Assembly: GCA_013696535.1 (NCBI GenBank)
Contig: JACCYI010000178.1
Coordinates: 1-7,374, forward strand
Length of the DNA: 7,374 nt
Direction: 5' to 3'
From: Solirubrobacterales bacterium
Lineage (GTDB): Bacteria > Actinomycetota > Thermoleophilia > Solirubrobacterales > Solirubrobacteraceae
Made by a program: the position numbers and the translations under genes
Notes under the pieces: generated by a model
Database searches by the model: none
Told to the model about the DNA's origin: nothing
What the model saw: the letters and a program-made list of their open reading frames with translations, nothing else
Part shown: one piece after another, positions 1-6,824 of the stretch
Layout of the letters: every line of letters starts with the position of its first letter
Numbering within the stretch: position 1 is the first letter of the stretch

Positions 1-142
1 CGTCCTGCGTAACGACTACATGGAGAACGGGGTGCACTTCCACTCGGGGCCGAGCGGTCGGCCCGCCGTCTGCCACGACTCCCGCTGCACCAGTCCGCGG
101 CTGCAGGTCGAGGACTGGTCGCGGCTGCAGGTCGAGGACTGA
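1..142 (+). CDS. 3' end of an unrecognised protein gene (5' part outside the window)
   Basis: An open frame enters at the left edge (first full codon at 2-4) and runs 46 codons to TGA at 140-142. The visible tail begins VLRNDYMENGVHFHSGPSG and then has a small cluster of possible metal ligands: an H-x-H pair (HFH) and a C-x4-C pair (CHDSRC). Its last 16 residues contain the tandem repeat RLQVED-WS-RLQVED, caused by a 24-bp duplication. The third codon positions are mostly G or C, as in the other genes. The stop lies 15 nt before the SDR start and in the same frame, so the two genes are probably co-transcribed. I do not recognise the family. The His/Cys pattern could bind a metal, but that is only inference from 46 residues. 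Confidence 0.55.
   Translation, partial: VLRNDYMENGVHFHSGPSGRPAVCHDSRCTSPRLQVEDWSRLQVED
96..141 (+). repeat. 24-bp tandem duplication at the end of the partial gene
   Basis: A 22-bp block at 96-117 recurs exactly at 120-141, a period of 24 bp (8 codons, so in frame). The copies encode the same RLQVED peptide. The first copy is followed by TGG (Trp), while the second ends in TGA, the stop codon. The protein tail is therefore 8 residues longer than a single-copy version would be. The near-perfect identity suggests a recent slippage or duplication event, or an assembly artefact. Confidence 0.85.
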
Positions 143-157
143 GCGTCGAAGGGAACC

Positions 158-925
158 GTGCCTGTTCTCTCCGCTTTTGATCTCACCGATCGAGTCGCCG
201 TGGTCACGGGCGGCAACCGTGGCCTCGGTGAGGCATTCGCACATGCGCTGGCAGAAGTGGGAGCCCAGGTGGTCGTTGCGGCCCGAGACACGGAGCGCTC
301 AACCGCTACTGCGGAAGCCATCGTGGCCGCGGGCGGCCAGGCCGGCACGGTGGAAGTCGACGTCACCGACCGGGAGTCGGTACGCGCCATGCGGGACACC
401 GTGCTCGACGCCCATGGCACGATCGACATCCTCGTCAACAACGCGGGCGTCTGCTTCCATCGACCCGCCCTCGAAGTCCCGCCCGACGAATGGCGAGCGG
501 TCATGGACGCCAATCTCGACGGGCTCTGGCACTGCTCACAGCTCGTCGGAGAGCACATGGTGGCCCGCGGCGGTGGAGTGATGGTCAACGTCGGCTCGAT
601 CTCCGCGCTCATCGTCAACCGGCCGCAGATGCAACCCGCCTACAACGCCTCCAAGGCAGCCGTTCACCAGCTGACGAAGTCGCTCGCGGCAGAGTGGGCG
701 CCGCACGGCGTCCGGGTCAACGCGCTCGCGCCGGGCTACGTCAAGACGGACATCGCCCCGGTCGACGAACCCCAGTTCCGCCGGCACTGGATCGAGGACG
801 TGCCGATGCTGCGCTATGCGGTTCCCGAGGAACTCGGGCCCACGATGGTGTACCTCTGCAGCGACGCCTCGAGCTTCATGACCGGCTCCGTGGTGGTCCT
901 CGACGGCGGCTACACGCTCTACTGA
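158..925 (+). CDS. short-chain dehydrogenase/reductase (SDR), NAD(P)-dependent, substrate unknown
   Basis: This is a 255-residue classical SDR, the usual length for the family, and should be a soluble Rossmann-fold oxidoreductase. Visible motifs are the Gly-rich cofactor loop TGGNRGLG (17-24), NNAG (94-97), the structural/catalytic Asn119, Ser147 in VGS, and YNASK with catalytic Tyr162 and Lys166. PGYVKTD (around 192-198) follows the active site, and the C-terminus ends VVLDGGYTLY. The second strand ends in AAR (Arg43) and Arg21 sits in the Gly-rich loop, which suggests NADP(H) preference (inference). The start is GTG, preceded by GAAGGGA at 148-154 only 3 nt away. The next in-frame GTG (codon 15) would remove the first beta strand, so 158 is retained. 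It resembles FabG/gluconate 5-dehydrogenase-like SDRs, but sequence alone does not fix the substrate. It lies 15 nt after the partial gene and converges on the minus-strand operon. Confidence 0.93.
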   Translation: MPVLSAFDLTDRVAVVTGGNRGLGEAFAHALAEVGAQVVVAARDTERSTATAEAIVAAGGQAGTVEVDVTDRESVRAMRDTVLDAHGTIDILVNNAGVCFHRPALEVPPDEWRAVMDANLDGLWHCSQLVGEHMVARGGGVMVNVGSISALIVNRPQMQPAYNASKAAVHQLTKSLAAEWAPHGVRVNALAPGYVKTDIAPVDEPQFRRHWIEDVPMLRYAVPEELGPTMVYLCSDASSFMTGSVVVLDGGYTLY

Positions 926-931
926 AAGGCG

Positions 932-1267
932 TCAGCCCAGCAGACCGGGGCGTCCGGGCGGCTGAACTTCGCGCCGCGGGAGGGTCACCATCACGCTGCG
1001 GGCCGAGTGATCGTCCTCCGCCAAGAGGGCGGAAGCGGCATCGAAGATCGGGACAGGATCGAGCCCGAGCAGCCGCAGGCTGCGGTGCACCACCTCGACT
1101 TCGGCCTCGAACCCTGCGCCATCCCCACCCGATCCCGCCACGGCCAACGTGACGAGCGCGCGCCGGGCGTGCGGCGGCGAGTGCTCGCGGGCGCCCAGCT
1201 CCGCCAGGGCGCGAGCGTGACGCCAGAGCTCGGCGATCGTCTCAGCCCCAAGTGGGCTCACTCCCAC
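932..1267 (-). CDS. small uncharacterised protein overlapping the end of guaA
   Basis: This ORF of 111 codons follows guaA and overlaps its 3' end. It opens with [20 protein letters not shown] and is rich in Ala, Leu, Arg and Glu; residues about 7-25 and 55-68 look helical. No signal peptide, transmembrane segment or metal motif is visible. Codon third positions are strongly G/C, supporting real coding. Two GTG starts are possible. GTG at 1267-1265 has GGGAA 7 nt upstream and overlaps guaA by 10 nt. GTG at 1261-1259 gives a classic 4-nt GTGA overlap with the guaA stop and a 109-residue protein. Either way translation is probably coupled to guaA. It ends 6 nt from the convergent SDR stop. I do not recognise the family. 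Confidence 0.65.
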   Translation of the reverse strand: MGVSPLGAETIAELWRHARALAELGAREHSPPHARRALVTLAVAGSGGDGAGFEAEVEVVHRSLRLLGLDPVPIFDAASALLAEDDHSARSVMVTLPRREVQPPGRPGLLG

Positions 1268-2871
1268 TCGATGGTTCCCGGCGGCTTCGAGGTGATGTCG
1301 AGCACCACCCGGTTGACCTCGCGTATCTCGTTGATCATGCGCGAGGCGATCTGCTCGAGCAGGTCGTACGGCAATCGTGCCCAGTCGGCGGTCATCGCGT
1401 CATTCGACGTCACCGCGCGGATCGCGATCAGGTAGCCGTAGGTCCGCTCGTCGCCCTGTACGCCCACCGTGCGGATATCGGGGAGGACGCAGAAGGATTG
1501 CCACAGCTCGCGGTAGAGCCCCGCTGAGCGGATCTCGTCCTGAAGAATGGCGTCGGCGTCCCGCAAGGTGTCCAGGCGCTCCTTGGTGGCCTCGCCCCCG
1601 ACGATGCGGATGGCGAGCCCAGGGCCAGGAAAGGGCTGGCGCCAGACGAGGCGCTCGGGTAGCCCCAGCTCGGCTCCGACCGCGCGCACCTCATCCTTGA
1701 ACAGGGCGCGGAGCGGCTCCACGAGCTTGAACTCCAGATCGTCCGGCAAGCCGCCGACATTGTGATGAGACTTGATGGTGGCCGCGCCCGTACCGCCGCC
1801 GGACTCGATCACGTCGGAATACAACGTGCCCTGGACGAGGAACGCCGCGCCCTCGAGGCGGGCCGCCTCCTCCTCGAAGACACGGATGAACTCCGCGCCG
1901 ATCGCCTTGCGCTTGGACTCGGGCTCCGACAGCCCCGACAGCCGCCGCAGGAAGCGTTCCTCTGCGTCAACGGCCACCAGCGGCACCTTGAAGTGGTCAC
2001 GGAAGGCGGAGATCACCTGCTCGCCCTCGTTCTTGCGCATCAGCCCGTGATCGACGAACACACACGTGAGCTGGTCGCCCACCGCACGGTGGACGAGGAG
2101 CGCGGCCACCGAGGAGTCCACCCCGCCTGACAGACCGCAGATGACACGTGCGTTCCCGACCTGGGATCGGATGCGGTCGATCTGCTCCTCGACGATCGAC
2201 TCCGGGCTCCAGGTCGTTCCACAGCCGCAGACGTCCTCAAGGAAGCGCGTGAGGATCTGCTGCCCGTACGGGGTGTGAACGACCTCCGGATGGAACTGGA
2301 TGCCGTAGATCCCACGCTCGGAGTCCTCGAGCGCCGCGACGGGCGACTCGCTGGAGGATGCCAGCGCTTTAAAGCCCGGCGGCGCGGCGTAGACGGTGTC
2401 GCGGTGTGACATCCAGCAGGTCTGCTGAACCGGCAGACCCCCGAGCAGCCGCCCGCCATCGCCGGCGAGGGTCAAGGTCGAGCGCCCGAACTCACCGACC
2501 TCGGCGCCCTGGACATCCCCACCGAGGGTCAGCACGAGCGCCTGCATCCCGTAGCAGATGCCCAGCACGGGGATCCCCAGGTCGAGCAGCGCCGGATCCA
2601 GACGCGGAGCACCCGGCGCGTAGACCGACGCGGGACCGCCGGAGAGGATCAGGCCCTTCGGCCTGCGGCGACGGACTTCCTCCACGCCGACGTGATGCGG
2701 AAGGAGCTCGGAGAAGACCCCGCACTCGCGGACCCGTCGCGCGATGAGCTGCGAGTACTGGCCGCCATAGTCAAGGACCACGACCTCGTCGTTGACCAGC
2801 GCGCGCTCGGGCGCGAGCTTTGAAACCGCCTGATCGGCGGGCAGCGCAGAACCGGGACCGTCTGACGACAC
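1258..2871 (-). CDS. guaA: glutamine-hydrolysing GMP synthase
   Basis: GuaA makes GMP from XMP, ATP and glutamine, the last step of guanine nucleotide synthesis in the cytosol. With the GTG start at 2871 it has 537 residues (E. coli GuaA, 525). The N-terminal class I glutamine amidotransferase domain (about 30-215) has [19 protein letters not shown], the nucleophile Cys106 in GICYGMQ, and His194/Glu196 in QFHPE. The ATP pyrophosphatase domain follows with the P-loop SGGVDSS (248-254). The C-terminal dimerisation domain ends in the conserved PPGTIEWE. The frame stays open upstream to 2976, but that would overlap guaB3 by 59 nt and add non-conserved sequence. GTG at 2871 is preferred because GGCGGAG lies 9 nt upstream; GTG at 2889 is possible but lacks a ribosome binding site. 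It sits 46 nt after the guaB3 stop and is probably in one operon with it. Confidence 0.96.
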   Translation of the reverse strand: MSSDGPGSALPADQAVSKLAPERALVNDEVVVLDYGGQYSQLIARRVRECGVFSELLPHHVGVEEVRRRRPKGLILSGGPASVYAPGAPRLDPALLDLGIPVLGICYGMQALVLTLGGDVQGAEVGEFGRSTLTLAGDGGRLLGGLPVQQTCWMSHRDTVYAAPPGFKALASSSESPVAALEDSERGIYGIQFHPEVVHTPYGQQILTRFLEDVCGCGTTWSPESIVEEQIDRIRSQVGNARVICGLSGGVDSSVAALLVHRAVGDQLTCVFVDHGLMRKNEGEQVISAFRDHFKVPLVAVDAEERFLRRLSGLSEPESKRKAIGAEFIRVFEEEAARLEGAAFLVQGTLYSDVIESGGGTGAATIKSHHNVGGLPDDLEFKLVEPLRALFKDEVRAVGAELGLPERLVWRQPFPGPGLAIRIVGGEATKERLDTLRDADAILQDEIRSAGLYRELWQSFCVLPDIRTVGVQGDERTYGYLIAIRAVTSNDAMTADWARLPYDLLEQIASRMINEIREVNRVVLDITSKPPGTIEWE

Positions 2872-2880
2872 ACCGCCCGG

Positions 2881-2887
2881 CTCCGCC
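2881..2887 (-). promoter_or_regulatory. ribosome binding site that decides the guaA start
   Basis: The minus strand reads GGCGGAG here, with 9 nt before GTG at 2871-2869. The other in-frame GTG (2889-2887) has only GCCCGCGAATTA directly upstream and no Shine-Dalgarno match. This favours the 537-residue form of GuaA. Confidence 0.55.
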
Positions 2888-2917
2888 ACTAATTCGCGGG
2901 CACGGGCGGGCGAGGGA

Positions 2918-4108
2918 TCAATCGCCGACAAGGGCGATCGTGCCGCCGCGAGATGCCATCCCCACCTGCTGCTCACGTTGCAGGTGCTTGCCTTCGGTCT
3001 GCAGCGCCGGCGCGATCATCAGCTCCGCGCGATTGAACTCCGCCATGTCCCGATACCCGCAGGTGGCCATGGAGGTACGCAGGCCGCCCATCAGGTTGAA
3101 CGTCCCGTCGTTCTCGCGCGCGGGACCCACCAGTATCTCCTGCAGCGTCCCGTTCTGGGTGGTGGCCACCCGGGCGCCGCGGGGAAGGGTCGGATGAAAC
3201 GTGGCCATCCCCCAGTGGAAGCCGCGGCCGGGCGCCTCGTAGGCTCGCGCCAGCGGCGAGCCGATCATCACGGCATCCGCTCCGCAGGCGACGGCCTTGG
3301 CAACGTCACCCCCGTTGCGCATGCCACCATCGGCGATGACCCGGCAGTAGTCCCCCGTCTCAAGCATGTTCTGCGAGCGCGCGGCGGCCACGTCGGCGAT
3401 CGCGGTGGCCTGCGGCACCCCGATCCCGAGAACGCCGCGCGTGGTGCACGCCGCCCCGGGTCCGACGCCGACCAGCACGCCGACCGCACCTGACCGCATG
3501 AGATGCAATCCGGTGTGGTAGCTCGCACAGCCACCGGCCACCACGGGGATGGGCATCTCCGCGATGAACTCCTTGAGGTTGAGGACATGCCCCTGGGTGG
3601 ACACGTGCTCGGCTGAGATCACGGTGCCCTGGATGACCATGATGTCCAAGCCGGAGTCGAGGGCTACCTCGTAGTACTGCTGCACGCGCTGTGGCGTCAG
3701 CGACGCCGCGACGACGACACCCTGCTGCCCGATCTCCTCGATGCGCTGACGGATCAGCTCCGGCTTGACCGGCTCGGCGTAGATGTCCTGCATCTCGCGG
3801 GTGGCCTCGTCGCGATCGAGGCCGGCGATGCGCTCGAGTTGGGCCTCGGGATCCTCGTAGCGACACCAGATGCCCTCGAGGTTGAGGACGGCCAAGCCAC
3901 CGAGGCGGCCGACCGCAACCGCGGTGTCGGGCGAAACCACGCCGTCCATGGCCGACGCCATGAGCGGGAGCTCGAACCGGTAGGGGCCAAGCGTCCACGA
4001 GATGTCGACGTCGTCCGGGTCTCGCGTGCGCCTGGACGGCACGATTGCGATGTCGTCGAACCCATAGGCGCGGCGCGCCTTCTTGCCACGGCCGATCTCT
4101 ACTTCCAT
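2918..4108 (-). CDS. guaB3: GuaB3-family IMP dehydrogenase-related protein
   Basis: This 396-residue TIM-barrel protein belongs to the IMPDH/GMP reductase superfamily. It matches the GuaB3 branch: it has no pair of CBS domains, opens with [20 protein letters not shown], and carries [13 protein letters not shown] (69-81) and [16 protein letters not shown]. The active-site loop is [20 protein letters not shown] with Cys221 at the IMPDH nucleophile position. The phosphate-binding segment is [10 protein letters not shown] (259-268). The canonical IMPDH flap with YRGMGS and an Arg-Tyr pair is not visible. The ATG at 4108 has GAGGA 8 nt upstream. Its position just before guaA supports oxidation of IMP to XMP with NAD+, feeding GMP synthase. 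GuaB3 proteins have been poorly defined functionally, so the activity is inferred. A GMP reductase is less likely from the motif set and the neighbour. Confidence 0.92.
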   Translation of the reverse strand: MEVEIGRGKKARRAYGFDDIAIVPSRRTRDPDDVDISWTLGPYRFELPLMASAMDGVVSPDTAVAVGRLGGLAVLNLEGIWCRYEDPEAQLERIAGLDRDEATREMQDIYAEPVKPELIRQRIEEIGQQGVVVAASLTPQRVQQYYEVALDSGLDIMVIQGTVISAEHVSTQGHVLNLKEFIAEMPIPVVAGGCASYHTGLHLMRSGAVGVLVGVGPGAACTTRGVLGIGVPQATAIADVAAARSQNMLETGDYCRVIADGGMRNGGDVAKAVACGADAVMIGSPLARAYEAPGRGFHWGMATFHPTLPRGARVATTQNGTLQEILVGPARENDGTFNLMGGLRTSMATCGYRDMAEFNRAELMIAPALQTEGKHLQREQQVGMASRGGTIALVGD

Positions 4109-4248
4109 AGCTCAGGTCCTCGAATCGATACGGACTGTGACCGGGCGAATGGCACGGGGTCCGAACGGTGGATTTCAGCTCGCGTTGACGCGGCCCGACG
4201 AGGCTACCACCGGCACCGGCAGGACTTTTGCCCTCGACGTCGACGGGT
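4109..4248 (-). other. 140-nt gap between pfkB and guaB3; probable guaB3-guaA promoter region
   Basis: This is the only gap above 50 nt in the minus-strand gene run, so a promoter for guaB3-guaA is most likely here. I cannot place it firmly. TATCGATT (minus strand, 4130-4123) resembles a -10 element, but no good TTGACA-like box lies 16-18 nt upstream and the leader would be very short. A perfect 10-bp palindrome TCGACGTCGA is at 4234-4243, just after the pfkB stop. I see no stem-loop with a T-run that would terminate the upstream unit, and no riboswitch I recognise. Confidence 0.4.
4117..4121 (-). promoter_or_regulatory. ribosome binding site of guaB3
   Basis: The minus strand reads GAGGA, 8 nt before the ATG at 4108-4106. 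This is a good Shine-Dalgarno match at normal spacing and supports the chosen start. Confidence 0.6.
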
Positions 4249-5229
4249 TCAGCCGACCTCGGCCGCGGGCAGCCCCGGACGCTCCAGCTCGACCTTGTCG
4301 AGCAGCCGCTCGATCCTGCCCGCGTCGACGATCCCGGCGCCGAGGTGCTGAGTCGACTCCGCCCCCGCCGCCACCCCGTGCACGAGACAGTCGGCGGCGC
4401 TCTTGCCCTGGTAGCGGGCGGCGACGAAGCCGGCCAGGAACGCATCACCCGAGCCAACCGTAGAGCGGGGCTCGAGCGCCGGTCCGCGCACCCGGTAGAG
4501 CACATGAGCCCCCCCGGGGCTGACACCGTCCTCGGCCGCCATCATCGCGTAGCAGCCGTCAGGCGCGGTCATGATCGCCTCGCGAGCGCCCAACCCGATC
4601 ATCTCCCGGACGGCGATGACGTGGTCCTCCTCGTCGTTGAACTCGTGGCCGACGAGCTCCTCGGCTTCGAGGACGTTGGGGGAGATCACAGCGGGCTCGG
4701 CCCGCACGGCGCGCCGCAGAGGATCGCCGTCCGTATCGACCACCGTCGCCACGCCCATCCGGCGCAGCTCCGGTATCAGCCGGGCGTAGACATCGATCTC
4801 GACCTGTCGTGGCAAGGAACCCGCGAACACGCACATGGAGGCTCCCTGTGCCAGATAGAGCAGCTTTTCGAAGAACATCTCGACTTCCGCCTCCGACACC
4901 GCCGGACCCCGCTCGTTGATCTCGGTCTGCTCGTTCGTGGTGGGATCGACCACCGCTGTGTTGGTCCGCGACTCGTCGCGGATGCGGACGAAGTCCGAGA
5001 GGACGGAGAGCTGCGTGAGCTGCTCGACGATCCGCGTGCCCGTCGCACCGCCGGCCATCCCCGTGGCGATGACGGGCTGTCCGAGGGTCTTGAGGACACG
5101 CGCGACGTTCACGCCCTTGCCTCCGGGCATGGTGGTCTGCTCCACGGTCCGATGCCGGCGCCCGAGCCGGAAGTTGGGAACGGCGAGTGTCTTGTCGACC
5201 GCTGTGTTGAGCGTGACGGTGATGATCAT
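4249..5229 (-). CDS. PfkB-family hexose-phosphate kinase, 1-phosphofructokinase-like
   Basis: This 326-residue cytosolic kinase has the PfkB/ribokinase fold and the features of the 1-phosphofructokinase/tagatose-6-phosphate kinase branch. It starts MIITVTLNTAVDKT, where Asp12 is in the substrate-binding position. Signature 1 is PGGKGVNVARVLKTLG (35-50); AGSLP is at 136-140; SPNVLEAEEL is at 183-192. Signature 2 is STVGSGDAFLAGF (256-268) with the catalytic base Asp262. The likely reaction is ATP-dependent phosphorylation of a sugar phosphate such as fructose 1-phosphate, 6-phosphate or tagatose 6-phosphate. The anion-hole motif is GSGD rather than the commoner GAGD, and no PTS or sugar-regulator gene is adjacent, so the substrate is uncertain and I give no symbol. 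The ATG overlaps the dac stop (ATGA), with GGAGG 4 nt upstream, implying coupled translation. Confidence 0.92.
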   Translation of the reverse strand: MIITVTLNTAVDKTLAVPNFRLGRRHRTVEQTTMPGGKGVNVARVLKTLGQPVIATGMAGGATGTRIVEQLTQLSVLSDFVRIRDESRTNTAVVDPTTNEQTEINERGPAVSEAEVEMFFEKLLYLAQGASMCVFAGSLPRQVEIDVYARLIPELRRMGVATVVDTDGDPLRRAVRAEPAVISPNVLEAEELVGHEFNDEEDHVIAVREMIGLGAREAIMTAPDGCYAMMAAEDGVSPGGAHVLYRVRGPALEPRSTVGSGDAFLAGFVAARYQGKSAADCLVHGVAAGAESTQHLGAGIVDAGRIERLLDKVELERPGLPAAEVG

Positions 5230-6467
5230 GTGGCCTCCGCCTCACCCCGTCGCGGGCGCGGGTGATTGCGCGTCGCCCGCCGACGCAGGACTGCGACCAC
5301 GCTAGCGCCCGCCACCAGCACAGCGAGGGAGAAGCCCAACGGCCGGGTGAGGTAGTCCTTGCTGCGCTGGGTGACCCCGGCGGCGGGGACCGCCACCGCC
5401 GACAGGAGTTCAACCGTCGCCACACGCTTTGGACCGACCAGGACCTCGACCTGTCCGAGACGCTGACCCTTGCGGATCGGGCCTTCCACCTCGCCGGGTG
5501 GGGACATCACCCGACGGCGCAGGCGCTGGCCCCGACGCACGACACGCGTCAGTGTGCGCGGAGCGACGAGTGCCACCTCCGCTCCTCGCCGGTAGCGGAT
5601 GGGGACGCGCGCGTAGACCCGGCCTCGCACCACGCCGCGGGACCGTCGATAGCGCGTTGATGCGAAGCGCAGGAGAGCCAGGGTGTCGGCGTTGCGGGCC
5701 GCCTCGCTGGATGCTCCTAGCACGACGGAGATCAGCGTCACCTTCCGGCGCGTGGCTGATCCGACCAACGCGTAGCCGGCTCGTGTCGTGTGGCCCGTCT
5801 TGACTCCCGACACCCAGGGATGCTCGCGCACGAGCGTGTTGCGATTGGCGATGACCCTCCTCCGATCGCCCGATTCGAGCGTCGCGTTCGGACGGTCGAC
5901 GGTCCGGCGGAAGAACGAGAACCGCCTCAGCTCGGAAGTGAGCTTGACGAGATCCGAGGCACTCGACCGGCTGCCGGAATCGAGGCCGATGGGATCGCGG
6001 AAGCGCGTCGAGCGCAGGCCCAGCACGCGCGCCCGGCGATTCATGTCGCGCACGAAGGCGCGGCGGGATCCGCTCACCGCGTCGGCGAGCGTGGCCGCCG
6101 CGTCGTTGGCGGAGGCGAGCAGCAGACCCCGGAGGAGATCGGCGACGGTGAGGCGCTCCCCGGCACGAAGGTTGATCTGGGACTCGACGGCCGCCGCTCT
6201 GTAGCCGATGGCCCTGACCCGTGTCGAGAGCTTCGGACCTTCGAGCGTCAACAGCGCGGTCATCAACTTGGTGACCGAGGCGATCGGCCTCGAGTCACCG
6301 GCGCGCTTGGCGTAGGCGACGTCCCCGGTCGACGCCTCGACGACGATGGCGCTCGGCGCCGTGATCGGCGGCCGGCCGGCGCCTCGGGCAGCCGGCACCC
6401 AGAAGGTGGCGAGGGCGCAGAACACGAGCGCGAGCCCGACCGCCGCGAGAGACCGGAAGCGGCTCAC
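5226..6467 (-). CDS. D-alanyl-D-alanine carboxypeptidase (PBP5-like, serine peptidase family S11)
   Basis: This 413-residue extracytoplasmic enzyme should remove the terminal D-Ala from peptidoglycan pentapeptides and bind penicillin. A signal peptide is visible: MSRFR, a hydrophobic stretch at 7-24 and small residues around 26-31. The three active-site motifs of the family are present in order: S64-V-T-K67 (SxxK), S119-A-N121 (SxN) and K223-T-G225 (KTG). DPIGLDSGSRSSASDL (158-173) is the usual S11 segment. A beta-rich C-terminal domain (about 275-365), resembling the PBP5 C-terminal domain, precedes a transmembrane helix at about 376-394 and a short Arg-rich tail. The GTG start at 6467 overlaps the lysM stop (GTGA). 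The frame is open further upstream to 6806, but that part overlaps lysM out of frame and reads as non-conserved, Arg/Pro-rich sequence. The protein has very high Arg and low Lys content. Confidence 0.94.
   Translation of the reverse strand: MSRFRSLAAVGLALVFCALATFWVPAARGAGRPPITAPSAIVVEASTGDVAYAKRAGDSRPIASVTKLMTALLTLEGPKLSTRVRAIGYRAAAVESQINLRAGERLTVADLLRGLLLASANDAAATLADAVSGSRRAFVRDMNRRARVLGLRSTRFRDPIGLDSGSRSSASDLVKLTSELRRFSFFRRTVDRPNATLESGDRRRVIANRNTLVREHPWVSGVKTGHTTRAGYALVGSATRRKVTLISVVLGASSEAARNADTLALLRFASTRYRRSRGVVRGRVYARVPIRYRRGAEVALVAPRTLTRVVRRGQRLRRRVMSPPGEVEGPIRKGQRLGQVEVLVGPKRVATVELLSAVAVPAAGVTQRSKDYLTRPLGFSLAVLVAGASVVAVLRRRATRNHPRPRRGEAEAT
5234..5238 (-). promoter_or_regulatory. ribosome binding site of the PfkB-family kinase, inside the dac 3' end
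   Basis: The minus strand reads GGAGG, 4 nt before the ATG at 5229-5227. The site lies within the last codons of the carboxypeptidase gene. The short spacing together with the ATGA overlap suggests that ribosomes finishing dac restart on the kinase. Confidence 0.5.
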
Positions 6468-6793
6468 CGCAGCTTCAGGCGGTCGCCGGGACTCAGCGCC
6501 TGTGGGCTCAGGTCCGGGTTGAGCTCGAGCAGCTTCGTGACGGACACCCCGGTCTTCTCCGCGATGCCCGAGGGGGTGTCTCCCGGTCTCACGGTGTACC
6601 GGCGGCGGCCCGTCGAGCGCTTCGACTTGGGGCTCGGGTCGCCCTCCGTCTTGCTGGAGCGAGTCTTGACGGCGCTTGGCGCGACACGGTTGCCAGGGTC
6701 CGAGGTGCCACCGTTGACGACGAGGTAGAGCGCCACCGCCACGGTCACCAACGCGAGCGGCGCGAGCAGCCGAGCAGGCGTGATCCGGGTCAT
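6464..6793 (-). CDS. membrane-anchored protein with one LysM domain
   Basis: This 109-residue protein has three parts: an N-terminal hydrophobic segment (about 9-26, PLALVTVAVALYLVV) acting as membrane anchor or uncleaved signal; a basic, Ser/Pro/Lys-rich linker (about 36-64); and one C-terminal LysM domain (about 65-109) starting RYTVRPGDT and ending SPGDRLKLR. LysM domains bind the N-acetylglucosamine parts of peptidoglycan, so this is probably a wall-binding protein on the outer face of the membrane. No catalytic domain is present. The ATG at 6793 has only a weak Shine-Dalgarno match, and a stop just upstream in frame rules out a longer form. It starts 31 nt after the pyrF stop, and its own stop overlaps the carboxypeptidase start by 4 nt, suggesting coupled production with that enzyme. 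Confidence 0.9.
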   Translation of the reverse strand: MTRITPARLLAPLALVTVAVALYLVVNGGTSDPGNRVAPSAVKTRSSKTEGDPSPKSKRSTGRRRYTVRPGDTPSGIAEKTGVSVTKLLELNPDLSPQALSPGDRLKLR

Positions 6794-6824
6794 CGCGACC
6801 GATCATAGCCCCGGATCGAACGCT

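Noticed and set aside
16..618. 200-codon minus-strand frame opposite the SDR start
   Set aside because: It overlaps the Rossmann and active-site coding part of the SDR and is a Ser/Thr/Arg-rich shadow.
926..975. Possible bidirectional terminator between the convergent SDR and small ORF (CAGCC near 935 with GGCTG near 962)
   Set aside because: The stem is only 5 bp with a long loop and there is no T-run on either strand, so it is not convincing.
2872..2976. Upstream extension of guaA to 2976
   Set aside because: It would overlap the 3' end of guaB3 and add residues not seen in the GMP synthase family.
4123..4130. TATCGATT as a -10 promoter box for guaB3
   Set aside because: It matches only four of six consensus positions, has no good -35 partner at 16-18 nt, and would leave an unusually short leader.
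3360..4526. 388-codon minus-strand frame running through guaB3, the gap and the pfkB 3' end
   Set aside because: It is out of frame with both genes, which have strong family motifs, and its translation is Arg/Pro/Gly-rich with no recognisable domain.
4228..5265. 345-codon open frame on the plus strand opposite the PfkB-family kinase
   Set aside because: It lies antisense to a gene with clear PfkB motifs. Long antisense frames are common in GC-rich DNA, and the translation is Arg/His/Asp-rich without recognisable domains.
5790..6728. 312-codon plus-strand frame opposite dac and lysM
   Set aside because: It is antisense to genes with signal peptide, active-site and LysM motifs; its translation is low-complexity (Arg, Gly, Glu).
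6468..6806. Upstream extension of the carboxypeptidase frame to 6806
   Set aside because: It overlaps lysM out of frame, encodes no conserved sequence, and would bury the obvious signal peptide at residue 114.
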